From contig NC_065875.1 of the NCBI RefSeq assembly GCF_933775445.1, forward strand, positions 1 through 64,000: a stretch of DNA of 64,000 nt. Reading direction: 5' to 3'. The translations under genes were made by a program, and so were the position numbers. The notes beneath the pieces are model-generated. The model saw only the letters and a list, made by a program, of their open reading frames with translations, was not told the DNA's origin and ran no database searches. The stretch is from Argentina anserina. Lineage: Eukaryota; Streptophyta; Magnoliopsida; Rosales; Rosaceae. Below, one piece after another: positions 35,076-45,703 of the stretch; within the stretch, counting starts at the first letter, position 1; every line of letters begins with the position of its first letter.

Positions 35076-35091
35076 AACTCATGAAATACTA

Positions 35092-35946
35092 AAAAAAATT
35101 CGCTTCTCGTTTCTTGGGAGCGGCATTGAGAGCAACCCTAGTATTCTAGGTGTTGCAGCATTGGTGGTCTTGATCTCGTTGTCGGTAAGAGTGACCCAAA
35201 ACCCTAAATAAGGACTGGTCATTTTCCCCTTGTAAAGGGTTGAGAGCTAGATCAATCTGGTCTGAAAGTTGTTGTCAACTCGGGTCACTTCTTCAATCTC
35301 ATGCGATGACGATTTCTTCTTCAATTCCAAGCATAAGTGAAGGTTCTACATTTGGTTCTGGGTGTTTTTCAGTGATATAGTCTTATGCACTTCCTAGCGG
35401 TACAAAAGAAGAAGAGGTTTTTTGGTACTTCGATATGATGTAGGTTAGAGCGACGAGGTTTGAAGGTATCGGTTGTGACTTCTCAGATCGACGACTGGGA
35501 TTAGGGTGGTCTACGTCAATAAAAAGGAAGTTCCAGGGAATTACCACCGGATGTTCTAGGTGGTGTCGAATTTAAGCGAGTTTAACATCTGGTGTTGGTC
35601 CAGTGGGAGTTGGGTCAGCCACCAAAAAGGCTACCGATGGTTGGTAGTGGCAAAGTGCTAATGCTTGGGTGTCCTAAGCAGAAAGGCATATAGGTTTGGG
35701 CCCTTCTCTTTTGGGCATGGGTCTGTATGTAGTGACCTCTTATTCGTTTAATAAGTTAAACCTCTTCTAACAGTTCCTTGTTCACTTTTTTATTGGGTAG
35801 ATTCATGGTTTTAGATATTAAAATAGCTTGATTGGTTAGTCTAGGTTCAATTGCTTAATTTGTTTCGCATAATTCACTTTTATCGTAGCCTACAAGGGCG
35901 TCTCGTGTTCATGTTGCTACCCACCTTTTAATGATTCTGATAAAAA
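35092..35946 (+). mobile_element. Retroposed insertion with 16-bp target duplication (LINE-like 3' fragment)
   Basis: Flanked by a perfect 16-bp direct repeat, AACTCATGAAATACTA, at 35076-35091 and 35947-35962. The insert ends in a short A-run (35942-35948), the pattern left by target-primed reverse transcription. The 855-bp body has no recognisable domain and stops in all frames, fitting the 3' untranslated part of a 5'-truncated LINE. A processed pseudogene of an unknown gene is the alternative. Confidence 0.7.
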
Positions 35947-35962
35947 AACTCATGAAATACTA

Positions 35963-36203
35963 GTTATATATCATTTGGGTTGTTATTAGATCGAAGTAAA
36001 CAAAATTATAAAGCTCAATTTATAACAAACATAGTTTTTAGGGGTACTAGAAATTGCACACCCTTATGGATGTGGGAGTCGGAAATTACGTGGATATTTA
36101 TTGAGTGACTGGATCTGTGATCTCCCACTTTTCCTCTGCATATACAAAATAAAATTTATTTTCATTTTTTTACCATCATATACCTGATTGTTTTTTTTAT
36201 TAT
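35963..36203. other. Intergenic spacer
   Basis: AT-rich sequence between two insertions; nothing recognisable. Confidence 0.4.
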
Positions 36204-36701
36204 AGAAAAATTCACTAACAGTCTCTGAGCTTTTGTAACACGGTTAATTTGATCTCTAACCTTTAAAATTGATCAAATTGATCCCACAACTCGTTTTTTG
36301 CTATCAACTAAATCCCTCAATCCAATATCAGTCACTATATCGTTAATTTTATAATGTGGCTCATGTGTGGGTTTCACAACAGAGGAAAAATGACGTTTGT
36401 AACCCTCGATCTCTATCAGAATCAACTTTTCGCCAAATTTGCAATTGACCAAACGAGTTTAGATTTAAGAAAATAAGAACTCGGTTAGCAGGGGTATTGA
36501 ATGGAAATGAGTTTAGGTTTTCATTTTTAGTAAAATGTCTCATTTGCCATTTTTTTATATGTCCGCCACATGAGTCAAGTCATGAAATTAACATAATAGT
36601 TACAGAAATTGGATGGAGGGATTTGGTGGATACCAAAATACAAATTGAGGGATCAAACTGACCTTGTCACAAAAATTCAGGGATTGTTTGTGAGTTTTTC
36701 T
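36204..36701. mobile_element. TIR element (MITE), about 500 bp
   Basis: The left end AGAAAAATTCACTAACAGTC pairs with the right end, inverted AGAAAAACTCACAAACAATC. Similarity continues for about 80 bases (TTTGATC(T/C)CT(A/C)A and related words). No coding capacity. The flanks are T-rich, so a target duplication (perhaps 8-9 bases around TTTTTTTAT) cannot be fixed. Long TIRs suggest a Mutator-like MITE, by inference. Confidence 0.65.
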
Positions 36702-36874
36702 CTTTTTTATGAGTTTGTGATAGAGATGTAAATCCGAAAATTCACAATTTGGTGAAACTATGGTTGCTCGCTTTATTGTAGTAGAGATAATAAAATGTGT
36801 TTTAGTCTAAATAATTTTGTATTGGCTTAATTTAGGGTGGATCAACTAAAAACTAGATTTTGAATAATAACACA

Positions 36875-37244
36875 TCTTCTATTAATAAAACAAAAGGGAG
36901 AGTTAATATGTTGACTGGTTAAATTTTTGAACTACCCAAATTGCCTAAAACTTATTAAACTTTATTTCTCTTGGTCTATTGTTGAATGAACATGATATAT
37001 GGTAAATTATACGCTAAATCCAAAACAAAAAACTCCCCAATCAGATTGAGCGGGGGAGAAGATGAAAAATAATTTAGGGCAGTTTCATGCACGATTTCTA
37101 CAACAGAGGATAATTGCCACGGGCCATGATCATTAAAGAGAGTTGATAGTCTTTTTTGTTCTAAAATTGTAGTTTGGTCCAAACTGAAGGAAGAAAAGCA
37201 CACGCGCAAGCGGAAGAGTCCGCTTGCGCGTGTATCAAGGCTAA
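36875..37244 (+). mobile_element. Small non-autonomous Helitron
   Basis: Begins TCTTCTATTAATAAAAC after a host A and ends CTAA before a host T, so insertion is between A and T as Helitrons do, with no target duplication. A 15-bp perfect hairpin (stem ACACGCGCAAGCGGA, loop AGAG, 37200-37233) lies seven bases before the terminal CTAA, matching the Helitron 3' signature (hairpin then CTRR). At 370 bp with no Rep/helicase it depends on another element. Confidence 0.82.
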
Positions 37245-37896
37245 TAAAGTATATGATTATGCTTTCCTTTGATTGTCTATACTAAGGATATCCTTATTTA
37301 TTCATTTAGTGTGGATTTCTGATAGGAGCACTTTGTGCGACGTTCTTAACATATTTTTACCTCAATTTGTACTTTGCTTAGCCCTTATTGTTGTACTATT
37401 GAGTCATTGAGTCGTGGTAAGAGTCTTGAGCGGTATTAGATGCATTTTTGTGCTTACATGAGTTAAAACGCATAATTGGTTTAGAGTCCTAGTTTGACTA
37501 GGAATCCTTGTTAGGTTTTGAAACTAATTATCTCTTACTTATGATTTTATTTTCTTATTTTCAGATTGGATTGAAGAGATAATTAAAAAAAAAAAATGGA
37601 GCCAAGTCATGCATTTTAGTATTTAATAATCAATCTCAAACTCCCAATTATTTGTTAACACTAAAAGTTTAGAGTTCCCTTCAATTTCCCGGAAAGAACG
37701 ATCCCTGATTATTCTATACTAACGATGATGTTTTACAGGGTTTATTATAGACGTTTTAACCAACGCTCTATCAATTTCTTATTTTAGCTCATTTATCAAT
37801 CAAAAAATTTCACCTTGACTATGCAAATCTTAGAATATAATGTATAAATCACCGCTGCAAATTTTCAACTATGATTTTCCACTATAAAAACGAACG
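37245..37896. other. Intergenic spacer
   Basis: AT-rich, no gene or repeat recognised between the Helitron and the hAT element. Confidence 0.4.
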
Positions 37897-37904
37897 GTTC
37901 TTGT

Positions 37905-38461
37905 TAGGGATGGGCATAAAAAACGGAAATCCCGATCCTGTCCCGATCCCGTCCCGAAATTCATAGGGACGGAACGAGACGGAGGTCTAAAACTATCCGT
38001 CCCGATCCCGATCCCGTCCCGTTTCATAATAGTGGGACGGGACGTGGGACGAATAATTTATGTCCCACTTCGTCCCGTCTCGTCCCACCTTTACTAAAAA
38101 CTTAAAAATTCTTATATATTTGTATTAAAATGAAACTAATTTATGTTTTTGATAACTCCAAAATTATATCAACTGAAATAGTAATGGTAAATTATAATAT
38201 TTTAAACATAATATGTATATTTTTTTTGTTAAAATTTCATTATTGAATGTTACTTTGTTAATGAAAAATTAAAATATAGGTTTTTATTTAATTTCATAGG
38301 AAGGTGGGATTTGTCCCGTTCCGTCTCAACCGGGATTAATCCTAAGTGGGATGCATTCTTAAAAACCCTCATCCCGTCCCGATCCCGTCCCGATTCAAAA
38401 GAGTGGGATGAGACGTGGGATGAGCCCCGTCCCGTCCCATCCCGTCCCGTGCCCACCCCTA
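37905..38461. mobile_element. hAT-type non-autonomous element with subterminal CCCGTCCC repeats
   Basis: Ends TAGGGATGGGCA and (inverted) TAGGGGTGGGCA are hAT-like TIRs. Flanking 8-bp sequences GTTCTTGT (37897-37904) and GTTCCTTT (38462-38469) match at six of eight, an aged hAT-length duplication. Both subterminal regions are packed with CCCGTCCCGATCC-type words in both orientations (37930-38090 and 38305-38455), as expected for clustered transposase-binding sites. The AT-rich middle encodes nothing. Confidence 0.82.
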
Positions 38462-38469
38462 GTTCCTTT

Positions 38470-39014
38470 TGAACACATTCCATTCATTGATACTATCACT
38501 GCCATCCTTCGCCACAACAATGTTGCTCCTTGATTAGCTACTACGCCACCTAAACATAGCCATTGTCAAAACTGCTACAAAGCAACCACGACCTCCCCAT
38601 TAAACAACAAGAATTCAAGTTTTCCCGTCGCACCATTGTTGTAGCACCACGACATCCGCCCTCCCCCTCTTGTCACTGCCACTCTGACATTGACAACTCC
38701 TTGTTGCATTAAACTAGCAAACACAACAGCATAACACCAGTTAAACAACTATTTCACACATTAGGGGCTGGATTTTGCACCATTAAGATTGCTACAGTGT
38801 TTTGTAGATAGCGCATGCTATAACAGATCATGTTTACGTTTTTCTCCAATATTCTGTTCACATATGTGCCAGACATATTTGTTAAGGGAAAATGTTTGAA
38901 TTCCTTGGTGTAAAAGAAAATAGCTTCCTTGGTGAACATAGTTTTAAGCGCTTACTAGACATTCAATATTGAAGAAGACAAAATTACACGTAATAGCTGA
39001 CATATATAAAGTTG
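38470..39014. other. Intergenic spacer
   Basis: No supported gene. Short open frames show no recognisable domain. Confidence 0.4.
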
Positions 39015-40065
39015 AGTAGTGATATAGGACATCATAAATTTAAGCCTTAAATGTCTTAATCATATGTGTCAAGTCTAGTCACATAGACACATCATATCAT
39101 TTCTAAAACTATGTAACATCATTGTTAAGTAAAAAAACCATAAAATCCTTTTAAATCTAATGATTATTATTTATTTTGAAAATATCTAATGCTTGTAAGT
39201 TGTTCTTTATATTTGTCTTTATTTTTTCCTTAATTAAATTTGATTACTTAATGATAATTTCTTACCTCTTTAGTTACAAGGATCTCATGAATTTAATTAA
39301 TATCTTAATTTTTTTTTCTTCCATATTTGGATCTTTTGACTTTCTTTAATTTACTAGTCAGTTCAACTACACAAGGAAATAATTTTTTTGTTCATAAATA
39401 AAATACAATTTCAATATAAATTTTGTTAGAATTACACAATATATGTAGTTCAAATTATATATTTAGCAGATGATTTATATATATGCCCTTATATATATAT
39501 TCATATGTATTCACACATTCAAAACAAATATGTATTAAAAAAAATATTTTTAACCATCTTTTTTACCTTTATGGGAGTTTATTTGTTTTTTTTTGTTATC
39601 GAAAAAAAGAAGTTAAAGAACAAATATTTGAGAAAAATATATTGAGAAAAAATAAAACTCAAATATATATAATAAAATATGGTTTTTAGATATTTTCAGA
39701 AAAATAATCATTGGATTTGAAAATATTTAAATGGTCTTTCTACTTAATAATGATATTAGATAAAGAGAAATTATTATATATACATGTTACATACATACCA
39801 TTTAATGTTATTTATACATTTTTTACTGTAATTATTTCTGATTCATTTTTATATTTAAATAAATTTTTACCATTTTTCACCGCATACATGTTAGTTAAAC
39901 GTAATATGATTAGTTGAGTACACAATATTACAGAGTCAGGTAGTGTGACGGGTACACAAAATAATTACTCTTATATAAATTTTAAAATGATATAATGTGT
40001 TTATGTGACCATGTTGACACATCGAATTAAAACATTTGAAGCCTAAATTTCTAAGGCCAACAATC
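39015..40065. mobile_element. AT-rich TIR element, about 1 kb
   Basis: The left segment (about 39030-39105, including AAATTTAAGCCTTAAATG and ATATGTGTCAAG) pairs with the inverted right segment (about 39985-40060, including AAATTTAGGCTTCAAATG and CGATGTGTCAAC). TIRs are about 75 bases and imperfect. The interior is very AT-rich and non-coding. The exact ends and any target duplication are not resolved. Confidence 0.6.
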
Positions 40066-40222
40066 ATTTTCCTATAAAGGTTCTCAGTTTCTAACCGATC
40101 ATTTAAATCTGTGGCTAAAGAAGTGTGATTTTTCTGTTCTTAAAAAAATAAGATTATATCCATTTCCATTCATACAAATAATATAGGTTAGATAGAGAAG
40201 AAAATAAGCAATAACGATAAAA
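40066..40222 (-). other. Probable 3' UTR of the LRX gene
   Basis: AT-rich sequence immediately after the LRX stop codon on the minus strand; no other feature. Confidence 0.45.
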
Positions 40223-42514
40223 TTAATAGTAGGGAATTGTGGGAGGAGGAGGAGATGCATATGAAACTCCTATAACTGGTGGAAGCGGAGCGTTGTTATC
40301 AAACTTCGGGGGTTCACCATGTGGAGGAGATTGTTGATGCGTCCATGATGGTGGTGGTGGTGGATAATGCCAATGTTGAGAAGGTGACTGGTGATAGCTT
40401 GGTGGAGGTGGTGGGATTGATGCCGGAATGATACAGCCTACGGGCGGCAGAGAATGGGAAGGTGATGGCTCGGATGGTGTATCAGGAGCTGATGGTGGAG
40501 GCGGAGGCGGAGGTGGAGGTGGACTTGCAGCTGCTTTGGGCGGTGCATAATGCTCGGGAGTGTGCCAAGGTGGTGGTGCTTTTGTGTAATGTTCATTGGG
40601 CCCCGGGGGCGGAGGTGGACTAGCATCTGTTTTGGGTGGTGAGTTATGCTCGGGAGTGTGCCAAGGTGGTGGTGCTTTTGTGTAATGTTCATTGGGCCCC
40701 GGGGGCGGAGGTGGACTAGCATCTGTTTTGGGTGGTGCGTTATGCTCGGGAGTGTGCCAAGGTGATGGTGCTTTTGTATAAGGTTCATTGGTCCCCGGTG
40801 GAGGAGGCGGAGGCGGAGGCGGTGAAGTGTAAACCGGACTGTGATGATAGTTTGGAGGTGGGACGTCATAGGAAGAGTGATGTGGCGGAGGTGGTGAAGG
40901 GTAAGAATGTTGACAGCTTGGAGCTTCTGTTGGTGGGATGTGAGGTGGGTAGTAGTGTTGTGGTGATGGTGGGGCAGGAGCTGGAAGCTCAACAGACTGT
41001 GGTGGGGGCGGTGGCGGTGGCGAAGCATGAGAATGATAACTTGGACTTGGTGGTGAAGGTGAAGGTGATGGAGGCACTACATGAGAGTGATCACCAGGCG
41101 GTGGTACAGCTGGTGCTTTTACTCGCGGTGGAGATGAACCAGGGGGCGGTGGAGCTAGATGGGTACTTGGTGATACCTTTTGGGTGGGTGGTGGTGGTGG
41201 CACATGAAGATGAGTTCTGGGTGATACTTTTTCAGAAGGTGGTGGAGGAGGAGAAGGCGACCTTGTCGGTGAAGGTGAATGTGAAGAGGGCGGGGGTGAT
41301 GTTGATGTTGATGATGGAGGTGGAGGACGTGATCTAGTGGAAGGCGATGATTTAGAAGTCGGGGATGGAGGATGGCGTGCTTTTGGGACAGACCCGCCGC
41401 GGCCACCACCTGAACCACCTCCTCCGCATTTGAGCTTGCTGCAGTCCACGGGGCGTGCAGCCGGGGAGGCACATTCCCTGGTAGATCTTTGATCCAACTT
41501 GCCAGGAATGCAGTTCTTGCTACCATTATTGGAGGCAGGAGTGGCGGTGCAAGCAGGAGCCTCTCCGGTGAAGTAGTTGAAGGAATAGGTGAAGTTGTGC
41601 AAGGCCGGCAGTTGGCAAATGCTGGCCGGTATAACACCAGTGAATCTGTTATGGGCGACGTCCAGCTCTTCCAAGCTCTTCATATTGGCTATGGAGGCGG
41701 AGGGCAGAGGCCCTTGAAGCTGGTTGAAGCTCACATCAAAGACGGTCAGATTACGCAGGCGGCCGATCTGGGGAGGCAAGCAACCGGTGAGATTGTCGTT
41801 CAACAGAATAATCTCATTGAGGGTCTTCCCCATGTTGCCGATGCTACCAGGAATGCAGCCCCCGAGATTATTGTTGGCCAACACGAGAACCGAAACCGGC
41901 GAGTTGCCGAGATTGTGAGGGATGCCCATCCGGAACCTGTTGTCGTTGAGGAAAACGGCATCGAGATCCTTGTCGAAAAGCTGGGAGGGAACGGAGCCTT
42001 CGAACTCGTTAAAACGGAGATCGAGGTACTTGAGGGAAGGCAAGGAGAGCACCACTTTAGGGAAGTTGCCTACAAATCGGTTGTTGCTGAGATCCAGCTC
42101 GTGAAGCAGTTTCAGTCGCCGAAAGCTGGTGGGGACGACGCCGCAGAAGCGGTTGGAGTTGATGTGGAAGAGAGCGAGGTCGGAGAGGAGGCCTAGCTCT
42201 GGAGGCAAGTAACCAGCAATGTCTGCGTGGTTGAGGTCAATGCCGGCGATCACTCGCCCGACGGAAGGGAGAGCAGTGCAGAAGACTCCCATGTAGGAGC
42301 ACACGTCCGAGCCATTCCAGTTGGAGGTGAAGTTGAACGGGTCTGAGAACATGGCCAACTTCCATGCTTGGAGGGCGGTGTAAGCCTTGCTGAGCCTCGA
42401 GTTCTCAAATATGAGCGAGTCTTCATCATCATCAGCAGCAGCGGCAACAGCAGCATAGCAGCAGATGTAGAGGAGCAGGAGCAAGAAAGAGAGACGACGA
42501 AGAAGACGAGACAT
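40223..42514 (-). CDS. LRX: Leucine-rich repeat extensin (LRX) cell-wall protein
   Basis: 763 residues from ATG at 42514. A signal peptide (MSRLLRRLSFLLLLLYICCY) precedes an N-terminal LRX domain (LSKAYTALQAWKLAMFSDP, WNGSDVCSYMGVFC), about ten leucine-rich repeats (LHELDLSNNRFVGNFP, LNEIILLNDNLTGCLPP), a Cys-rich hinge (CIPGKLDQRSTREC, DCSKLKC) and a roughly 340-residue extensin domain of SPPPP, Ser/Pro and Tyr motifs. LRX proteins sit in the wall, bind RALF peptides through the LRR region and act with receptor kinases in wall-integrity sensing; the extensin part is insolubilised in the wall. The open frame extends 41 codons further upstream, but those ATGs lie at or before the likely TSS. 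Which LRX paralogue cannot be decided. Confidence 0.93.
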   Translation of the reverse strand: MSRLLRRLSFLLLLLYICCYAAVAAAADDDEDSLIFENSRLSKAYTALQAWKLAMFSDPFNFTSNWNGSDVCSYMGVFCTALPSVGRVIAGIDLNHADIAGYLPPELGLLSDLALFHINSNRFCGVVPTSFRRLKLLHELDLSNNRFVGNFPKVVLSLPSLKYLDLRFNEFEGSVPSQLFDKDLDAVFLNDNRFRMGIPHNLGNSPVSVLVLANNNLGGCIPGSIGNMGKTLNEIILLNDNLTGCLPPQIGRLRNLTVFDVSFNQLQGPLPSASIANMKSLEELDVAHNRFTGVIPASICQLPALHNFTYSFNYFTGEAPACTATPASNNGSKNCIPGKLDQRSTRECASPAARPVDCSKLKCGGGGSGGGRGGSVPKARHPPSPTSKSSPSTRSRPPPPSSTSTSPPPSSHSPSPTRSPSPPPPPSEKVSPRTHLHVPPPPPTQKVSPSTHLAPPPPGSSPPRVKAPAVPPPGDHSHVVPPSPSPSPPSPSYHSHASPPPPPPPQSVELPAPAPPSPQHYYPPHIPPTEAPSCQHSYPSPPPPHHSSYDVPPPNYHHSPVYTSPPPPPPPPPGTNEPYTKAPSPWHTPEHNAPPKTDASPPPPPGPNEHYTKAPPPWHTPEHNSPPKTDASPPPPPGPNEHYTKAPPPWHTPEHYAPPKAAASPPPPPPPPPPSAPDTPSEPSPSHSLPPVGCIIPASIPPPPPSYHQSPSQHWHYPPPPPSWTHQQSPPHGEPPKFDNNAPLPPVIGVSYASPPPPTIPYY
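40510..40805 (-). repeat. 96-bp tandem repeat in the LRX extensin domain
   Basis: Three units of 32 codons, core NE(H/P)YTKAP(P/S)PWHTPEH then PPK(T/A)(D/A)ASPPPPP. Two adjacent units are nearly identical in DNA (anchor TTCATTGGGCCCCGGGG near 40591 and 40687, exactly 96 apart). The third unit is more diverged. Each unit carries Tyr in a YTKAP setting, so copy number would alter possible cross-link sites. Confidence 0.85.
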
Positions 42515-42660
42515 TGGTACGTGGTGGCGCAAATGAAATGGCAGAGACTCACGTGCTCTCTCTCGGTAAGTTAATATTGGACAGTGTTCCTCATCTCTGA
42601 TTGATCTCGCCATGCTCCCTCTGTTTATAAATACCAACCAATCCCTTCACTTATTCTATT
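42515..42660 (-). promoter_or_regulatory. LRX core promoter and short 5' UTR
   Basis: On the minus strand TATTTATAAA lies at 42624-42633. Transcription would start about 30 bases on, near 42595, giving an 80-base leader to ATG 42514. This rules out the in-frame ATGs at 42637 and 42613 as likely starts. Confidence 0.6.
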
Positions 42661-43251
42661 CTATTGGTTAATTATTTTAATTTCAATTTCAATTTTACTG
42701 GAGAGTTGGCCTTGGGTGGTGGGGTTTGTAATTGTTAATGTATGTCGGTCAGTACCGGTGCTTGTACCAGAGAGATACTCTTGCTCCAATAATAGTCAAT
42801 AAGATAACAATAGATGGGAGACATTTCAAATTTATGTCATATGCAGTTGAAAGGAATCATGACATGACATGCTGGCACGTCTCACAGATTTAGAGGGAGA
42901 GAACAATATTTGCTATTGTAAAGTGTTCAAGTATTTTTATTTTTATTTTTGGTTAAATTATTTTGGTGTAAAAGAGCTTGACAAGGTCTTGAACGTAATT
43001 AACATTGGCCGGGCCGGAATCCCTCATAACGTGTCAGCGAGTTTTTATCACATAGCCTCCAGCAAGATCTCAACTGGAATCATTAGACTCGGTCCTTTAT
43101 GGCGGTAAGATCTGACCTAGATCAACAGTGGTGAATTGCACCGTCACCATTTCATCTGATACTCTGTTGTCTGCACGATCTGTTCAACTCGGGGAGGGAA
43201 TCGTTTTCAAACTTAAAATAGAATTTAAATACGCGAAGTTGAAAATGAGCT
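42661..43251. other. Upstream region of LRX / intergenic
   Basis: No gene recognised. It probably holds distal LRX promoter sequence. Confidence 0.4.
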
Positions 43252-43259
43252 CTGATATC

Positions 43260-44107
43260 TAAGGCTGGCATTTTGAGCCGAGCCAGCCGATTTTTGAACC
43301 GAGCTGCGCCTATTTTGTGCCGAAATCAGCCGTATCGAGTATCAGTTTCGGCTCGACTGTGGTATTGGAATTTAATACATCAGCATACCGAATATAGAAC
43401 CAAATACGCAAAAATACTCATGTTAGGTGAGAAGTGAGAGTTGAAACCCTCATCTTGTACACACCAGCTGTGCCCCTCACCACTGAAGCAAGCCATGAAC
43501 TCATTATCTATAATACATCTACTATATTTAACCTATATAATAACTAAAATTCTAGAATAAAACCCATTAATTATCATTGTCAGACCACATCTATCATCTA
43601 TCTCGTATCTTTTCGCTTTCTCCAGTTTTCTTCTTCTTCTTTTCATGGTGGGTTTAATCAAATTCTCTACATCTCTCGTACTTCTCTTATTTTTTTCTTC
43701 TTCTTCTTCTTCTTCACTTCCAGGTTCATGGTGGGTTTAATCAAATTCTCTACATCTCTCGTACTTCTCTTATTTTTTTCTTTCCCCCAATCCCCATTAG
43801 ATTAACAATAGATCAACCTCACCGAAACTCCATCATCAAATCATTCTCAACTCCAAATATTTAAAATCATATGATTCATATTTGAATCTTTGATAAAGGG
43901 GTACAAAGAACACCAACCAAAACGTCACATCAGATTACAGAGTCGACCCTCAGTTGCCGACCGACACTGCCGAAACCGAAGTTTGCTGACGATTGGTAGA
44001 ACCAAGCTTTCAGCTCGACTGTGGTTTGAAATTTTCATCACTGAGAAACATTGGTTTGACTGCGGTATTGGTTAAAAGTACTCGATTTTGTACCGAATCC
44101 AACCCTA
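43260..44107. mobile_element. hAT-type non-autonomous element with perfect 8-bp TSD
   Basis: Flanked on both sides by CTGATATC (43252-43259 and 44108-44115), the 8-bp duplication of hAT elements. Ends are TAAGGCTGGCATT and (inverted) TAGGGTTGGATT. Subterminal regions share GCCGA/CCGAA and CTCGACTGTGGT words (43340-43365, 44017-44030). There is no transposase in its 848 bp. A direct duplication of about 56 bases (around CATGGTGGGTTTAATCAAAT, near 43645 and 43728) lies in a CTT-rich middle section. Confidence 0.85.
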
Positions 44108-44115
44108 CTGATATC

Positions 44116-45703
44116 AAAACCATATGTCAACTCCCTATGTCTTTTTACTAGTTCATCATGGGTGAGGCCAGTTCATCAAGAGTGGAGGACCTTAGCTTAG
44201 GCTTTAGGGTTTCTTAGGTTGGAGATGCTTAAATAGCTATAGGGTTAAAATTTTAGTCCTTAAAAGTTAAATTATTGATCGATGTGACATCAACCGTCTC
44301 AAACTCATAAGGTTAAATTTTTAGTTTTAAATTATATTTTAAAGTTTGAGGTTGTTTTTTTTTTTTAAGGAAACCATTAGGTTTTTATAAATATGAAATC
44401 AAGCATATAATAGCCATTACATATCCATCCTCTACCATTTATAGATAAACAAGAAATTGTAAGAGACACTCACAACGGTACATAACATAGGTTTACTCAT
44501 TCAATATGAAACTCAACTTATTCAAGCATGTCTATTCTACACTAACATAACATAGAGATAAGCATGCGAATAAAACCTAAAATGAAGGAATGATCCTGAA
44601 GCTGAGCTTAGACCCGAGCCCACATGCCCAGTACAAACCCACCTATGAACCCACACAATAGCATGCAACCACCTCAGATACGGCCCACGACCCAGGCCTA
44701 AAGGCCTCAGCTCTAGCCCATACACGAGAGGCCCAACTTCGAGCCAAGATCTCGAGCTACCCTGATCCAATCGACACTAGCATCGCCAATTGCCAAACAA
44801 GGGGAGCAACCTCCTCTGTTGATGACTCTTCCTTGACCCCACGAGCCACGGCGAAACAACCCGACTCAAACAACTTTGAAAACGAGATCTTGCCAGAAGT
44901 CGGAACCTCCACCATCTTCGACGTCACAGACTCCGACAAGGAAATCGCGATGCCAAAGTACGAATACCGCACCAAATTGCAACGCCATCGTCATCATCGA
45001 TATATGGCCATAAGACGGAAGCCTTCGTCGCTCCACACGATCGTCGTCGAGAAAGGACCCAACTTCGTCCCCATATCTCACCAAGCACCTTGTTGTCATA
45101 TATATATATATGAGAAAATTTTAACAATAGGACATGAAGTATCGTCCATTAAAAATTAAAGTTACTTAATTTTTGAAACTATAACAATGGTACATGAAGA
45201 ATCAAATACGACTTAGTTTAGATACATTGCATTAACCCCTTGGTTACAGAGTATGTAATTTATATGATAATAATGCGTAAAAATGTATGTATCACCCGCA
45301 TTCCTAACGCATTATGCGTTGCTGCTCCGAGCCTCCAACCAAGCAAGCCTCCCAGGCGAAGATCAATCCCCAACCATCTCCTCTACCACCCATGGATCAG
45401 ATCCTCTTCAAAACTCTAGCGTCACCCATAGTTCTCACACCAACCACGTCACAATTCGTATTTTCTCCATCTTTATCACCTGATTCACATCCAAGGTCGC
45501 CGACATCAATTCCCTCCCCTTAGCTTCTTCTTCATGTCCTTTCCTGCTTCATCATTTGCCCATACATGCAATCGTGAGAGATCTAATTCACTTTATACGG
45601 TTGCTAGATATTTAGTTTTACAGATTGGGGATCAGATGCAGAGTATGAGATTGAGGAAGAGATAACACCTATCGAGTGGATCGGAATTGCAATTTAAAAA
45701 GGA
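44116..45703. other. Intergenic, no recognised gene
   Basis: Contains a T-run near 44355, a moderately GC-rich stretch (44570-45080) with overlapping open frames on both strands but no recognisable domain, and a TA microsatellite near 45100. The open frames (up to 108 codons) lack conserved motifs, so I do not call a gene. Confidence 0.4.

Noticed and set aside
35195..35210. Interstitial telomere-like words (AAACCCTAAA)
   Set aside because: Single units only (also near 6870 and 34443); common by chance or as telo-box words, not arrays.
37200..37233. GC-rich perfect hairpin considered as a bacterial-type terminator or miRNA precursor
   Set aside because: The CTAA end, TC start and AT insertion site explain it as the Helitron 3' hairpin.
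40438..42196. Long open frames (up to 235 codons) on both strands
   Set aside because: They are other-frame readings of the LRX gene; the extensin and LRR repeats suppress stops in other frames.
42515..42637. Upstream in-frame ATGs for the LRX protein
   Set aside because: A TATA box at 42624-42633 puts them at or before the transcription start, and the signal peptide begins at the ATG at 42514.
44537..45159. Overlapping open frames on both strands
   Set aside because: No recognisable domain, no consistent frame, and no promoter or splice evidence.
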